Below are positions 1 through 8,961 of a stretch of 64,000 nucleotides of DNA, piece after piece. Origin of the DNA: Trujillonella humicola (GTDB lineage Bacteria > Actinomycetota > Actinomycetes > Mycobacteriales > Geodermatophilaceae). The stretch lies in contig NZ_JBJNRJ010000002.1 in NCBI RefSeq assembly GCF_046233715.1, positions 124,001-188,000 on the forward strand, read 5' to 3'. A program made the position numbers and the translations under genes. Position 1 is the first letter of the stretch, and each line of letters begins with the position of its first letter. The notes beneath the pieces are model-generated. The model worked only from the letters and a program-made list of their open reading frames with translations, did no database searches and was not told where the DNA came from.

Positions 1-96
1 GAGCAGCTCGTGCGGGTCATGGTCGAGGCGCCCACCCAGCAGCAGGCCGACGACGTCGCGCACCGGCTCGCGGAGGTCGTGGCCGCCGTCGGCTAG
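1..96 (+). CDS. glmM: Phosphoglucosamine mutase, C-terminal fragment
   Basis: Only the last 31 codons are present, cut by the window edge. The tail reads EQLVRVMVEAPTQQQADDVA and ends with TAG at 94-96. The RVMVEA segment is typical of the C-terminal phosphate-binding domain of GlmM, which converts glucosamine-6-phosphate to glucosamine-1-phosphate for UDP-GlcNAc synthesis. The next gene, glmS, makes the substrate, and glmM-glmS proximity is known in actinobacteria. The call rests on this short tail and the neighbour. Confidence 0.75.
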   Translation, partial: EQLVRVMVEAPTQQQADDVAHRLAEVVAAVG

Positions 97-157
97 GAGC
101 TGACCCCTCCGGGCGAGGGTCACTCCCGCGGTCCCCGGTGTCGCCGCCGCGCGCCGG

Positions 158-163
158 TACCCT
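158..163 (+). promoter_or_regulatory. -10 element of glmS (leaderless)
   Basis: TACCCT sits exactly 7 bases before the glmS ATG at 171, so transcription probably starts at the A of ATG. Confidence 0.5.
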
Positions 164-170
164 CGGTCGA

Positions 171-2084
171 ATGTGCGGCATCGTGGGTTACGTCGGCCCG
201 AAGGACGCCCTCGACGTCGTCCTCGAGGGTCTGCGGCGGCTGGAGTACCGGGGCTACGACTCCGCCGGTGTGGCGGTCCGGGTCGGGGAGGGCGGGGCCG
301 GTGCGGGCGCCGGTGAGCTGGCCACGGCGCGCAAGGCCGGCAAGCTCGCCAACCTGGAGAAGGTCCTCGCCGACGCGCCGCTGCCGGCGTCCACCATCGG
401 CATCGGGCACACCCGCTGGGCCACCCACGGCGGCCCGACCGACCGCAACGCGCACCCGCACGTGTCCGCCGACGGCCGGGTGGCGGTCATCCACAACGGC
501 ATCATCGAGAACTTCGCCGCCCTGCGGACCGAGCTCGAGCAGCGCGGCGTCGAGTTCGGCTCCGACACCGACACCGAGGTGGCCGCGCACCTGCTGGCCG
601 ACGCCTACGCCGAGCTGCCGGCGGGCCCCGACCGCCTCGCCGAGGCGATGCGGGCGGTGTGCCGCCGGCTCGAGGGCGCGTTCACCCTCGTGGCCACGCA
701 CGCCGACGAGCCCGACACCCTGGTGGCGGCCCGGCGCAACAGCCCGCTCGTCGTCGGCATCGGGGAGGCGACCGGACCGGACGGGACGAGCACGGCGGAG
801 TACTTCCTCGGCTCCGACGTCGCCGCCTTCATCGCGCACACCCGCGAGGCCCGCGAGCTCGGCCAGGACCAGGTCGTCGAGATCGACCGCACCCGCGGGC
901 TGACCGTCACCGACTTCTCCGGCGCGCCGGCCGAGCCCACGGCCTACACCGTCGACTGGGACGCCGCGGCCGCCGAGAAGGGCGGCTACGACTGGTTCAT
1001 GCTCAAGGAGATCGCCGAGCAGCCCCGGGCGGTCGCCGACACCCTGCTCGGCCGCCTGGGCGAGAGCGGCCGGCTCGTGCTGGACGAGGTCCGCCTCTCC
1101 GACCAGGACCTGCGCGACATCGACAAGGTCTTCGTGGTCGCCTGCGGCACGGCCTACCACGCCGGCCTCATCGCCAAGTACGCGATCGAGCACTGGACCC
1201 GCATCCCCGTCGAGGTCGAGGTGGCCAGCGAGTTCCGCTACCGGGACCCCGTGCTCGACCGGTCCACGCTCGTCGTCGTCATCAGCCAGTCCGGCGAGAC
1301 GATGGACACCCTCATGGCCCTGCGGCACGCCAAGGACCAGAAGGCGCGCGTCCTGGCCATCTGCAACGCCAACGGCTCGACGATCCCGCGGGAGTCCGAC
1401 GCCGTCCTCTACACCCACGCCGGCCCGGAGGTCGCCGTCGCCTCGACCAAGGGCTTCACCACCCAGGTGGTCGCCTGCTACCTGGTCGGGCTCTTCCTCG
1501 CCCAGGTCCGCGGCCTGAAGTACGAGGACGAGGTCGCCGCCATCGTCGAGGACCTGCGCGCGCTGCCGGACAAGGTCGCCGAGGTGCTCGAGCAGATGGA
1601 GCCGGTCCGGGCGCTCGGCCGCTCGCTGGCCGACGCGAACACGATCCTGTTCCTCGGCCGGCACGTGGCCTTCCCGGTCGCCCTGGAGGGCGCGCTCAAG
1701 CTCAAGGAGCTCGCCTACATCCACGCCGAGGGGTTCGCCGCCGGTGAGCTCAAGCACGGACCGATCGCGCTGATCGACGAGGGGACGCCGGTCGTGGTCG
1801 TCGTCCCGTCCCCGCGCAGCCGCGAGTCGGTGCACGGCAAGGTCGTGTCCAACATCCAGGAGGTGCGGGCCCGCGGGGCGCGCACCATCGTCATCGCCGA
1901 GGAGGGCGACGAGGACGTCGTCCCCTATGCCGACCACGTGATCCGCGTGCCGCGCACCCCCACCCTGCTGGCGCCGGTCGTCACCACGGTGCCGCTGCAG
2001 GTGCTGGCCTGCGAGATCGCCGACACCCGCGGCTACGACGTGGACCAGCCGCGCAACCTGGCCAAGTCCGTCACGGTGGAATAG
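171..2084 (+). CDS. glmS: Glutamine--fructose-6-phosphate aminotransferase
   Basis: Converts fructose-6-phosphate and glutamine to glucosamine-6-phosphate, the committed step toward UDP-GlcNAc and peptidoglycan. The product is 637 aa. The ATG at 171 is chosen because it puts the catalytic N-terminal cysteine right after Met (MCGIVGYVG), as the N-terminal-nucleophile glutaminase domain requires; the longer reading frame upstream would bury that Cys. The class II glutaminase domain is followed by two SIS sugar-isomerase domains (SQSGETMDTL in the first), and the protein ends with the canonical NLAKSVTVE tail. A TACCCT hexamer 7 bases upstream suggests leaderless transcription. Cytoplasmic, and expected to be essential unless a paralogue exists. 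Confidence 0.97.
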   Translation: MCGIVGYVGPKDALDVVLEGLRRLEYRGYDSAGVAVRVGEGGAGAGAGELATARKAGKLANLEKVLADAPLPASTIGIGHTRWATHGGPTDRNAHPHVSADGRVAVIHNGIIENFAALRTELEQRGVEFGSDTDTEVAAHLLADAYAELPAGPDRLAEAMRAVCRRLEGAFTLVATHADEPDTLVAARRNSPLVVGIGEATGPDGTSTAEYFLGSDVAAFIAHTREARELGQDQVVEIDRTRGLTVTDFSGAPAEPTAYTVDWDAAAAEKGGYDWFMLKEIAEQPRAVADTLLGRLGESGRLVLDEVRLSDQDLRDIDKVFVVACGTAYHAGLIAKYAIEHWTRIPVEVEVASEFRYRDPVLDRSTLVVVISQSGETMDTLMALRHAKDQKARVLAICNANGSTIPRESDAVLYTHAGPEVAVASTKGFTTQVVACYLVGLFLAQVRGLKYEDEVAAIVEDLRALPDKVAEVLEQMEPVRALGRSLADANTILFLGRHVAFPVALEGALKLKELAYIHAEGFAAGELKHGPIALIDEGTPVVVVVPSPRSRESVHGKVVSNIQEVRARGARTIVIAEEGDEDVVPYADHVIRVPRTPTLLAPVVTTVPLQVLACEIADTRGYDVDQPRNLAKSVTVE

Positions 2085-2101
2085 GCCACCCGAGCGTCGG
2101 C

Positions 2102-2128
2102 TCGGAGGTTGCCCGTGGCAACCTCCGA
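2102..2128 (+). terminator. Hairpin after glmS, overlapping the next promoter
   Basis: Perfect 12-bp inverted repeat (2102-2113 with 2117-2128) and a 3-base CGT loop, 17 bases after the glmS stop. No U-tract follows. The right arm contains the CAACCT hexamer that spaces like a -10 for the gene at 2132, so this could equally be an operator. Confidence 0.55.
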
Positions 2129-2131
2129 CGG

Positions 2132-2992
2132 GTGACGACGAGCGAGGCGCCGGAGCAGGTCTCCTACGACTGCGGGGACGTCGTCCTGCGCGGGGACCGC
2201 CGGTCCGGTGGCGACCGCGGCGAGGTGCTGTTCCTGCACGGCGGTGGGCAGACCCGGCACTCCTGGGGCGGCGCCGCCCGCGAGCTCGCCGCACGGGGCT
2301 GGACCACCACGACGCTGGACCTGCGCGGGCACGGCGACAGCGGCTGGTCGCCGGACGGCACGTACGGCATGGACCGCTACGCCGGTGACATCGCGCAGGT
2401 GGTCGAGCGGCTCGGCCGCGGCGTGGTCCTGGTGGGGGCCAGCCTCGGCGGCCTCACGTCGCTGACCGTCGCCGGTCGGGACCCCGACGCCGCACGGGCG
2501 CTGGTCCTGGTCGACATCGTGCCGCGCACGGCGCCGGAGGGAGTGCGGCGGATCGGCGCGTTCATGCGCGCCCACCTCGACGGCTTCGACGACCTCGACC
2601 AGGTCGCCGACGCGGTCGCGGCCTACACGCAGCGCCCGCGGCGGAAGAACCCGGACGGGCTGAGGAAGAACGTCCGGCAGCGCGATGACGGTCGCTGGTA
2701 CTGGCACTGGGACCCGGCGATGATGTCGATCGTCCCGGACGACGAGCCGCGCCCCGGGGTCCAGCCGGAGCCGCTGATGGACCTGGCCCGCACCGTGACG
2801 CTGCCGGTGCTGGTCGTCCGCGGTGGCCGCTCGGACGTCGTCGACGACCAGGGGATCGACGAGTTCCTGGCGGCGGTCCCGACCGCCCGCGTGGTGGACG
2901 TCGCCGAGGCCGGGCACATGGTGGCCGGTGACGACAACGACGACTTCACCAGCGCGGTCGACGCCTTCCTCGAGGAGCTCGACCGGTCCTGA
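2132..2992 (+). CDS. Alpha/beta hydrolase
   Basis: A 286-aa cytoplasmic alpha/beta-hydrolase-fold enzyme of unknown substrate. The oxyanion HGGGQTRHSWGG motif is at about residues 36-47, the nucleophile elbow is GASLGG with Ser104, and the catalytic His lies in EAGHMVAGD near the C-terminus. No signal peptide. The GTG start at 2132 follows CAACCT by 7 bases. The architecture resembles peroxidase-like or esterase hydrolases (RsbQ/haloperoxidase type), but the sequence alone does not fix the reaction. It lies between glmS and acpS without overlap and is probably its own unit. Confidence 0.85.
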   Translation: MTTSEAPEQVSYDCGDVVLRGDRRSGGDRGEVLFLHGGGQTRHSWGGAARELAARGWTTTTLDLRGHGDSGWSPDGTYGMDRYAGDIAQVVERLGRGVVLVGASLGGLTSLTVAGRDPDAARALVLVDIVPRTAPEGVRRIGAFMRAHLDGFDDLDQVADAVAAYTQRPRRKNPDGLRKNVRQRDDGRWYWHWDPAMMSIVPDDEPRPGVQPEPLMDLARTVTLPVLVVRGGRSDVVDDQGIDEFLAAVPTARVVDVAEAGHMVAGDDNDDFTSAVDAFLEELDRS

Positions 2993-3040
2993 GCCGGTCT
3001 CGGCGCGAGGAGCACGACAGCGCGCGGGAGTCCCCCGGGG

Positions 3041-3046
3041 CAGACT
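3041..3046 (+). promoter_or_regulatory. -10 element of acpS (leaderless)
   Basis: CAGACT exactly 7 bases before the GTG at 3054. The same hexamer and spacing occur before folD and the YihY gene. Confidence 0.45.
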
Positions 3047-3053
3047 GGCCGGC

Positions 3054-3446
3054 GTGATCATCGGGATCGGTATCGACGTCGTGCCCGTCGACCGCTTCGC
3101 CGCCTCGCTCGAGCGCACGCCCGGCCTGCGGGACCGGCTGTTCACCGCCGGGGAGCAGCTCACGCCGTCGGGCCGGCCGCGCACCGGCGAGTCGCTGGCG
3201 GCGCGGTTCGCGGCGAAGGAGGCGCTGGCCAAGGCCCTGGGCGCGCCGGGGAACCTCCACTGGCACGACGCCGAGGTGACGGTGGGCGACGCCGGCCGGC
3301 CGCACCTGGTGGTGCAGGGCACGGTCGCGCGGCGGGCGCACCAGCTCGGCGTCACCACCTGGCACCTCTCGCTGAGCCACGACGGCGGCATCGCCTCGGC
3401 GTTCGTGCTCGCCGAGGGCATCCCGCGGGTGGAGGACGCCCCGTGA
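3054..3446 (+). CDS. acpS: Holo-[acyl-carrier-protein] synthase
   Basis: Transfers 4'-phosphopantetheine from CoA to a serine of apo-ACP, activating fatty acid synthesis. The product is 130 aa, the usual size of trimeric AcpS. The N-terminal IIGIGIDVVPVDRF carries the Mg-binding Asp, and RFAAKEALAKALG is the second signature. The GTG at 3054 is chosen because the protein then begins at this conserved strand. Its stop overlaps the start of the NAD(P)HX repair gene (GTGA), so the two, and probably alr, are translationally coupled. Confidence 0.95.
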   Translation: MIIGIGIDVVPVDRFAASLERTPGLRDRLFTAGEQLTPSGRPRTGESLAARFAAKEALAKALGAPGNLHWHDAEVTVGDAGRPHLVVQGTVARRAHQLGVTTWHLSLSHDGGIASAFVLAEGIPRVEDAP

Positions 3447-4906
3447 TCGGGCTGTACACCGCCGAGGAGGTGCGCGCCGCGGAGGCGCCGCTGCTCGCCG
3501 CGGCGCCCGAGGGCGCGCTGATGCAGCGGGCCGCGACCGGGCTGGCCACCGTCTGCCTGCGGCTGCTCGGCCGCGCGCACGGCACCCGGGTCACCGCGCT
3601 GGTCGGCGCCGGCGACAACGGTGGCGACGCGCTGTTCGCCGGCGCGCACCTCGCCGGCCGCGGGGTCCGGGTGACCGCGGTGCTCCTCGATCCCGGCCGC
3701 GCGCACGCGGCCGGGCTCGCCGCGCTGCGCCGCGCCGGCGGGCGGGTCGCCGGAGCGGGGGGAGCCACCGGCCTGGACCGTGCCGACCTCGTGCTCGACG
3801 GCATCGTGGGCATCGGCGGCCGGGGTGGCCTGCGCCCCGCCGCGGCCCGGCTGGCGGCCCAGGCCGCGGCCGGGCCGGGCCTGGTGGTCGCCGTCGACCT
3901 GCCCAGCGGGGTGGACCCGGACACCGGCGCCGTGGAGGGCGAGGCGTTCACCGCCCAGCACACGGTGACCTTCGGCGCGGTCAAGGCCGGCCTGGTCGTG
4001 GGGGAGGGCCGCCGGCACGCCGGGCAGGTGCACCTGGTCGACATCGGGCTGGCCGGCACGCTGCCGCGGCCGCGCACCGTCCGGCTGACCGACGCCGACG
4101 TCGCGGCGCGGCTCGACCCGCCCACCGACGACGACGACAAGTACTCCCGCGGCGTGGTCGGCGTCGTGGCCGGCTCCTCGACCTACCCCGGCGCCGCGGT
4201 GCTGTGCACCGGCGCCGCCCTGCGCACCCGGCCGGGCCTGGTGCGCTACGCCGGGACCGCGGCCGCCGGGGTGCGGGCCGCCTGGCCGGAGGCGATCGTC
4301 ACCGAGGGCCGCCCGGCCGACGCCGGCCGGGTGCAGGCGTGGGTCGTCGGCCCGGGGCTGGGCACGGACGACGACGCCGCGGACGTCGTCGCCGAGGTGC
4401 TGGCCACCGACCTGCCGGTGCTGCTCGACGCCGACGCGCTCACCATGGCCGCCCGCCGTCCCGACCTGGTCCGCGACCGGGACGCCCCGACGGTCCTGAC
4501 CCCGCACGACCGCGAGTACGGGCGGCTGGGCGGCGAGGTCGGCGCCGACCGGATCGGCGCGGCCCGCCGGCTCGCGGCCGACCTCGGCGCGGTGGTGCTG
4601 CTCAAGGGCGCGGCCACGGTCGTGGCCGCGCCCGGCGGGCAGGCCTACGTCAACGGCACCGGCAGCCCGTGGCTGGCCACCGCGGGCACCGGCGACGTCC
4701 TCTCCGGGATCGCCGGCGCGCTGCTCGCCACCGGCCTGCCGCCGGCCGAGGCGGCGGCCGTCGCCGCGCACGTGCACGGCCGCGCGGGGCAGCTGGCCGC
4801 CGCGGACGGGCCGCTGGTCGCCGGGGACCTGGTGCGCCGGCTGCCCGGGACACTCGCGCTGCTGCACCGGGACGGGTCCGGCGACCTGGGAGACTGGAAC
4901 GTGTGA
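3443..4906 (+). CDS. nnr: Bifunctional NAD(P)HX epimerase / ADP-dependent NAD(P)HX dehydratase
   Basis: Repairs hydrated NADH and NADPH. The 487-aa fusion has an N-terminal YjeF epimerase domain (residues ~1-210; GAGDNGGDALFAG and VDLPSGVDPDTG) and a C-terminal carbohydrate-kinase-like dehydratase (residues ~220-480; LTPHDREYGRL and the GTGDVLSG motif near residue 420). The start overlaps the acpS stop and the stop overlaps the alr start by 4 bases. The M. tuberculosis equivalent (Rv3433c) sits in the same neighbourhood. Confidence 0.94.
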   Translation: MIGLYTAEEVRAAEAPLLAAAPEGALMQRAATGLATVCLRLLGRAHGTRVTALVGAGDNGGDALFAGAHLAGRGVRVTAVLLDPGRAHAAGLAALRRAGGRVAGAGGATGLDRADLVLDGIVGIGGRGGLRPAAARLAAQAAAGPGLVVAVDLPSGVDPDTGAVEGEAFTAQHTVTFGAVKAGLVVGEGRRHAGQVHLVDIGLAGTLPRPRTVRLTDADVAARLDPPTDDDDKYSRGVVGVVAGSSTYPGAAVLCTGAALRTRPGLVRYAGTAAAGVRAAWPEAIVTEGRPADAGRVQAWVVGPGLGTDDDAADVVAEVLATDLPVLLDADALTMAARRPDLVRDRDAPTVLTPHDREYGRLGGEVGADRIGAARRLAADLGAVVLLKGAATVVAAPGGQAYVNGTGSPWLATAGTGDVLSGIAGALLATGLPPAEAAAVAAHVHGRAGQLAAADGPLVAGDLVRRLPGTLALLHRDGSGDLGDWNV

Positions 4907-6045
4907 GTGCCCTCCCCACCCGTGCCGAGGTGGTCGTCGACCTCGACACCATCGCCGCCAACACCGCGGCCCTGCGCGAGCGCGTCGGCCGCCCCCTCAT
5001 GGCGGTGGTCAAGGCCGACGGCTACGGCCACGGGCTGGTCCCCTCCGCCCGCGCCGCCCTGGCCGGCGGGGCCGACGCGCTGGGCGTGGCGGTGGTCGAG
5101 GAGGCGCTGGCGCTGCGCGCCGCGGGGGTGACCGCGCCGCTGCTGGCCTGGCTCAACGCCCCCGGGGAGGACTTCGCGGCCGCGCTGGCCGCCGACGTCG
5201 AGGTGTCGGTCAACGCCACCTGGGGCGTCGAGGAGGTCGTCGCGGCCGCCCGCGCCACCGGCCGCACCGCCCGCCTGCACCTCAAGGTCGACACGGGCCT
5301 GTCCCGGGGCGGGGCGACGCCCGACGAGTGGCCGGCGGTGGTCGCCGCCGCGGCACGGGCCCAGGCGGGCGGCGAGGTCGAGGTCGTCGGCCTGTGGAGC
5401 CACCTGGCCTACGCCGACGCCCCCACCCACCCCACCATCGGGCTGCAGAAGGCGGTGTTCGAGGAGGCCGTGACCGTGGCCCGGGACGCCGGCCTGCGCG
5501 ACGCCCGGCGGCACCTGGCCAACTCCGCGGCCACGGTGGCCCTGCCCGAGACCTGGTACGACCTCGTCCGCCCGGGCATCGCCGTCTACGGGCTGGACCC
5601 GCTCGGCGGCGACCCGGCCGCCCACGGGCTGCGCCCCGCGATGACCGTGCAGGCGCAGGTGCTGCTCACCAAGCGGGTCCGCGCCGGCACCGGTGTCTCC
5701 TACGGCCACACGTACGCGACCGCCGCCGACACGACGCTGGCGGTGGTCCCCGCGGGCTACGCCGACGGGATCCCGCGCGCGGCCGGCAACCGTGCCCCGG
5801 TGCTCGCGGCCGGCGCGCAGCGCACGATCGCCGGCCGGGTCTGCATGGACCAGTTCGTCCTCGACGTCGGGGACGACCCGGTCCGCGCCGGCGACCGGGT
5901 GGTGCTGTGGGGACCGGGCGCCGACGGGGAACCCACCGCGCAGCAGTGGGCCGACGCCGTCGACACCATCCACTACGAGCTGGTCGCGCGGATCGGCGGC
6001 CGGTTCGCCCGGCGCTACGTCGGCACCGCCGGGGCGGCGCGGTGA
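4903..6045 (+). CDS. alr: Alanine racemase
   Basis: PLP enzyme interconverting L- and D-alanine for peptidoglycan. The product is 380 aa from the GTG at 4903, which overlaps the preceding stop. The PLP lysine is Lys37 in VVKADGYGHG; the catalytic tyrosine lies in GVSYGHTYAT in the C-terminal barrel; CMDQFVLDV is the conserved substrate loop. The stop overlaps the next gene, so the acpS-nnr-alr-hydrolase set reads as one operon. Confidence 0.96.
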   Translation: MSALPTRAEVVVDLDTIAANTAALRERVGRPLMAVVKADGYGHGLVPSARAALAGGADALGVAVVEEALALRAAGVTAPLLAWLNAPGEDFAAALAADVEVSVNATWGVEEVVAAARATGRTARLHLKVDTGLSRGGATPDEWPAVVAAAARAQAGGEVEVVGLWSHLAYADAPTHPTIGLQKAVFEEAVTVARDAGLRDARRHLANSAATVALPETWYDLVRPGIAVYGLDPLGGDPAAHGLRPAMTVQAQVLLTKRVRAGTGVSYGHTYATAADTTLAVVPAGYADGIPRAAGNRAPVLAAGAQRTIAGRVCMDQFVLDVGDDPVRAGDRVVLWGPGADGEPTAQQWADAVDTIHYELVARIGGRFARRYVGTAGAAR

Positions 6046-7223
6046 CGCCGCGGAAGCGCCCGCACGGCGCCTCCCACACCGCGGGCGTCGTCGCCGGGGT
6101 GGCCGGCCTGGCCGCCGCCGGGACCGCGGTCGGCGTCGCCGTCCACCGGCACGCCGCCCGCCGGGTCGACGCGGAGCGGGTCGGCTCCGCGGCCGGGCTC
6201 CCCGCCGGTGCGACCGACGCCGAGCTGCGCGAGGAGGACCCGCTCGGCCCCGCGTCCCGGCACGCCGACCGCAGCGCCCTGGTCCAGGCCGACGACGGCG
6301 TGCTGCTCGCGGTGGAGGAGGTCGGACCGCTGGACGCGCCGCTCACCGTCGTCTTCGTGCACGGCTACACGCTGTCCATGCACTCCTGGACCTTCCAGCG
6401 CCGCTCGCTGGGCGCGGAGCTGGCGACGGCCAACGGCTCCCGGCCCAAGGCCCGGCTGGTCTTCTACGACCAGCGCGGGCACGGGGCCTCCGGTCGCGGG
6501 CCGGCGGAGAACTCGACGATGGCGCAGCTCGGGCGCGACCTCGCCGCGGTGCTGCGGGCGCGCGCCCCCCGCGGCCCGGTGGTCCTGGCCGGGCACTCGA
6601 TGGGCGGCATGACCGTCATGGCGCTGGCCGAGGTGCACCCGGAGCTGTTCGGCGACCGGGTCGTGGCGGCCGCGCTGCTGTCGACCTCCAGCGGCAACCT
6701 CGCCGAGCTGTCGTTCGGCCTGCCGGAGTTCGTCACCCGCATCCGCGCGTCGATCATCCCGCTCGCGGCGTGGACGATGCGGCGCCGTCCCGGTCTCGCC
6801 GAGCGCACCCGGCGGCTGGCCGCGTCGGTCGTGTCGGCGGCGACCTGGTCGCTGTCGTTCGCGTCGCGGGACGTCGACCCCGCGCTGGGCCGCTACGTCG
6901 ACGCGATGATCGCCGGCACGCCGGTCGACGTGATCGCGGAGTTCTACCCGGCGCTGGCCGGCCTGGACGAGACCGGTGCGCTGGGGCCGCTGACCGCCGT
7001 CCCGACCCTCGTGCTGACCGGCGACAGCGACACCCTCATCCCACCGGAGCACAGCGCGACGCTGGTCGAGCTGCTCGGCGGGGACGACGCCGAGCTCGTG
7101 GAACACGTCGTGGTCCCCGACGCCGGGCACATGGTGCCGCTGGAGAAGCCGGCCGAGGTCACCGCGGCGCTGTCGGCGCTGGTCCGCCGGGTGAGCGCGG
7201 GACGGACCGTCGCCACCGCATAG
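6042..7223 (+). CDS. Membrane-anchored or secreted alpha/beta hydrolase
   Basis: A 393-aa alpha/beta hydrolase. It starts at the GTG overlapping the alr stop. Residues ~12-35 are a hydrophobic, Ala/Gly-rich segment that is either a signal anchor or an uncleaved leader. The fold follows: VFVHGYTLSMHSW (105-117), nucleophile elbow GHSMGG with Ser186, and a late DAGHMVPLEKP with the catalytic His. Substrate unknown. The position directly after alr is conserved in several actinobacteria (from general knowledge), and envelope localisation would suit a wall or lipid role, but that is inference. Confidence 0.85.
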   Translation: MTPRKRPHGASHTAGVVAGVAGLAAAGTAVGVAVHRHAARRVDAERVGSAAGLPAGATDAELREEDPLGPASRHADRSALVQADDGVLLAVEEVGPLDAPLTVVFVHGYTLSMHSWTFQRRSLGAELATANGSRPKARLVFYDQRGHGASGRGPAENSTMAQLGRDLAAVLRARAPRGPVVLAGHSMGGMTVMALAEVHPELFGDRVVAAALLSTSSGNLAELSFGLPEFVTRIRASIIPLAAWTMRRRPGLAERTRRLAASVVSAATWSLSFASRDVDPALGRYVDAMIAGTPVDVIAEFYPALAGLDETGALGPLTAVPTLVLTGDSDTLIPPEHSATLVELLGGDDAELVEHVVVPDAGHMVPLEKPAEVTAALSALVRRVSAGRTVATA

Positions 7224-7232
7224 TGTCGTGGC

Positions 7233-7862
7233 GTGGCAGCTCCGCGTCCGCCCCGGCCCGACGCCGCGGCCGAGGAGGTCGCGCGCACCGCGGCCGCCGC
7301 GGCCGACTGGACCGCGCTGGCCGCGGCGGCCCGACCCTGCGTGGCCTGTCCCGAGCTCGCCGCCGCCCGGCAGCACGTCGTCGTCGGTGACGTCCCGCCG
7401 TCGGGTCGGCCGCGGTTCGTGCTCGTCGGCGAGGCGCCCGGCGCGAACGAGGACCGGACGGGCCGGCCGTTCGTCGGGAGGAGCGGCGAACTGCTGGACC
7501 AGCTGCTCATCGAGGCCGGCCTGGACCGCGGTCAGGCGGCGGTGCTCAACATCGTGAAGTGCCGGCCGCCGGGCAACCGCACGCCGAGGGCTCCCGAGGT
7601 CGCGCGGTGCAGCGGCTGGCTGCGCCGGCAGCTCGAGCTGCTCGACCCGCCGGTGGTCGTGGCGCTCGGGCTGTCCAGCGCGAAGTGGTTCCTCGGGCCG
7701 CGCACGGTGCTCGCGCAGGTGCGTGGCCGGCCGCACGAGGTCGACGGCCGCGCGGTCTGGGCGACCTACCACCCCTCGGCCGCGATCCGCTTCGGCCCGG
7801 GCGGGGCGCCGCGGGCCGGGCTGCTCGCCGACCTGACCGCCGTCGCGGAGGAGCTGGCGTGA
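7233..7862 (+). CDS. Uracil-DNA glycosylase, family 4 (Fe-S)
   Basis: Removes uracil from DNA. The 209-aa protein carries the GEAPGANED motif (67-75) of family 4 enzymes, a C-terminal HPSA motif, and four cysteines positioned like the [4Fe-4S] ligands: Cys36, Cys39 (CVAC), Cys110 and Cys126. A TAGTGT hexamer lies 6 bases before the GTG. The stop overlaps the tsaE start (GTGA), which ties it to the t6A genes. Confidence 0.93.
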   Translation: MAAPRPPRPDAAAEEVARTAAAAADWTALAAAARPCVACPELAAARQHVVVGDVPPSGRPRFVLVGEAPGANEDRTGRPFVGRSGELLDQLLIEAGLDRGQAAVLNIVKCRPPGNRTPRAPEVARCSGWLRRQLELLDPPVVVALGLSSAKWFLGPRTVLAQVRGRPHEVDGRAVWATYHPSAAIRFGPGGAPRAGLLADLTAVAEELA

Positions 7863-8311
7863 GGCGCGAGCACGTGCTGCCCACCGCGGAGGACACGCGG
7901 GCCCTGGGCGCTGCGCTGGCCGAGGTGGTCGGACCGGGCGACCTCGTGGTCCTGGTCGGCCCGCTGGGGGCCGGCAAGACCGCCCTCACCCAGGGGCTCG
8001 GGGCCGCGCTCGGGGTGCGCGAGCCGGTCACCTCGCCCACCTTCGTGATCGCCCGCGTGCACCGCGGCGGGCGGCTGCCGCTGGTGCACGTGGACGCCTA
8101 CCGGCTGGGCGGGGTCGCCGACGTGGACGACCTCGACCTCGATGCCTCCACGGCCGACTCGGTGACGGTGGTCGAGTGGGGGCAGGGGCTGGTCGAGCAG
8201 CTCGCCGACGAGCACCTGGAGGTGCGGCTGGAGCGGCACGAGGACGACGACGTGCGCACCGCCGTCCTCGTCCCGCACGGCCCCGGCTGGGAGCGGCGGC
8301 TGGGCGACTAG
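7859..8311 (+). CDS. tsaE: tRNA t6A37 threonylcarbamoyladenosine biosynthesis ATPase
   Basis: ATPase that helps TsaB-TsaD transfer threonylcarbamoyl to A37 of ANN-decoding tRNAs. The product is 150 aa from the GTG at 7859, overlapping the glycosylase stop. The P-loop is GPLGAGKT (34-41), followed by SPTF and the HVDAYRLGG segment typical of TsaE. It forms a cluster with tsaB, rimI and tsaD. Confidence 0.95.
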   Translation: MRREHVLPTAEDTRALGAALAEVVGPGDLVVLVGPLGAGKTALTQGLGAALGVREPVTSPTFVIARVHRGGRLPLVHVDAYRLGGVADVDDLDLDASTADSVTVVEWGQGLVEQLADEHLEVRLERHEDDDVRTAVLVPHGPGWERRLGD

Positions 8312-8322
8312 CCTGGTCGCTC

Positions 8323-8961
8323 GTGCTGGTTCTGGCCCTGGACACCGCGACGCCGACCCTGCTGGCCGGCCTCGCCCGCCGGTCGCCCGACGGCGGGGTC
8401 GAGGTGCTCGCCGAGCGCGCCGTCCCCTCCGGCACCAGGCACGCCGAGCTGCTGACCCCGGCGGTCCGGGGCGTGCTCGCCGACGCCGGGCTCGGGCTCG
8501 CCGACGTCCGGGCGGTCGTCACCGGCCTCGGCCCCGGCCCCTTCACCGGGCTGCGGGTCGGCGTGGTCACCGCCGCAGCCCTGGCCGACGCCCGCGGCCT
8601 GCCGGTGGTCGGCGTCTGCTCGCTGGACGCGATCGGCTCCGGCGCCCGCACCGTCGTCACCGACGCCCGGCGCAAGGAGGTCTACTGGGCCGGCTACGAC
8701 GCCTCCGGCGCGCGGATCGCAGGCCCGGGCGTCGTCCGCCCCGAGGCCGCGCAGCTGACCGGGCCGCTCGTCGGTGACCCGGCGTTCGCCGACCGGCTCG
8801 GCGCGCCGGTGACGCCCGCCCGGGTCACGACGGCGGGGTTGCTCCGCGCGGCCGGTGCCGGGCTCGACGACCCGTCGTCCGCCGGCCCGCTGGTGCCGCT
8901 GTACCTGCGCCGCCCGGACGCCACCCCGCCGACGTCGTTCAAGCCGGTGACCACCTCGTGA
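8323..8961 (+). CDS. tsaB: tRNA t6A37 biosynthesis protein TsaB
   Basis: Non-catalytic partner of TsaD in t6A formation. The product is 212 aa and begins with LVLALDTATPT, the ASKHA-fold N-terminal strand, followed by the GPGPFTGLRVG signature. The GTG at 8323 is chosen to start at this strand; a TAGCCT lies 8 bases before it. The stop overlaps the rimI start by 4 bases. Confidence 0.94.
   Translation: MLVLALDTATPTLLAGLARRSPDGGVEVLAERAVPSGTRHAELLTPAVRGVLADAGLGLADVRAVVTGLGPGPFTGLRVGVVTAAALADARGLPVVGVCSLDAIGSGARTVVTDARRKEVYWAGYDASGARIAGPGVVRPEAAQLTGPLVGDPAFADRLGAPVTPARVTTAGLLRAAGAGLDDPSSAGPLVPLYLRRPDATPPTSFKPVTTS

Noticed and set aside
2033..4867. 944-codon minus-strand frame
   Set aside because: Antisense to the hydrolase, acpS and nnr, which are clear family members on the plus strand.
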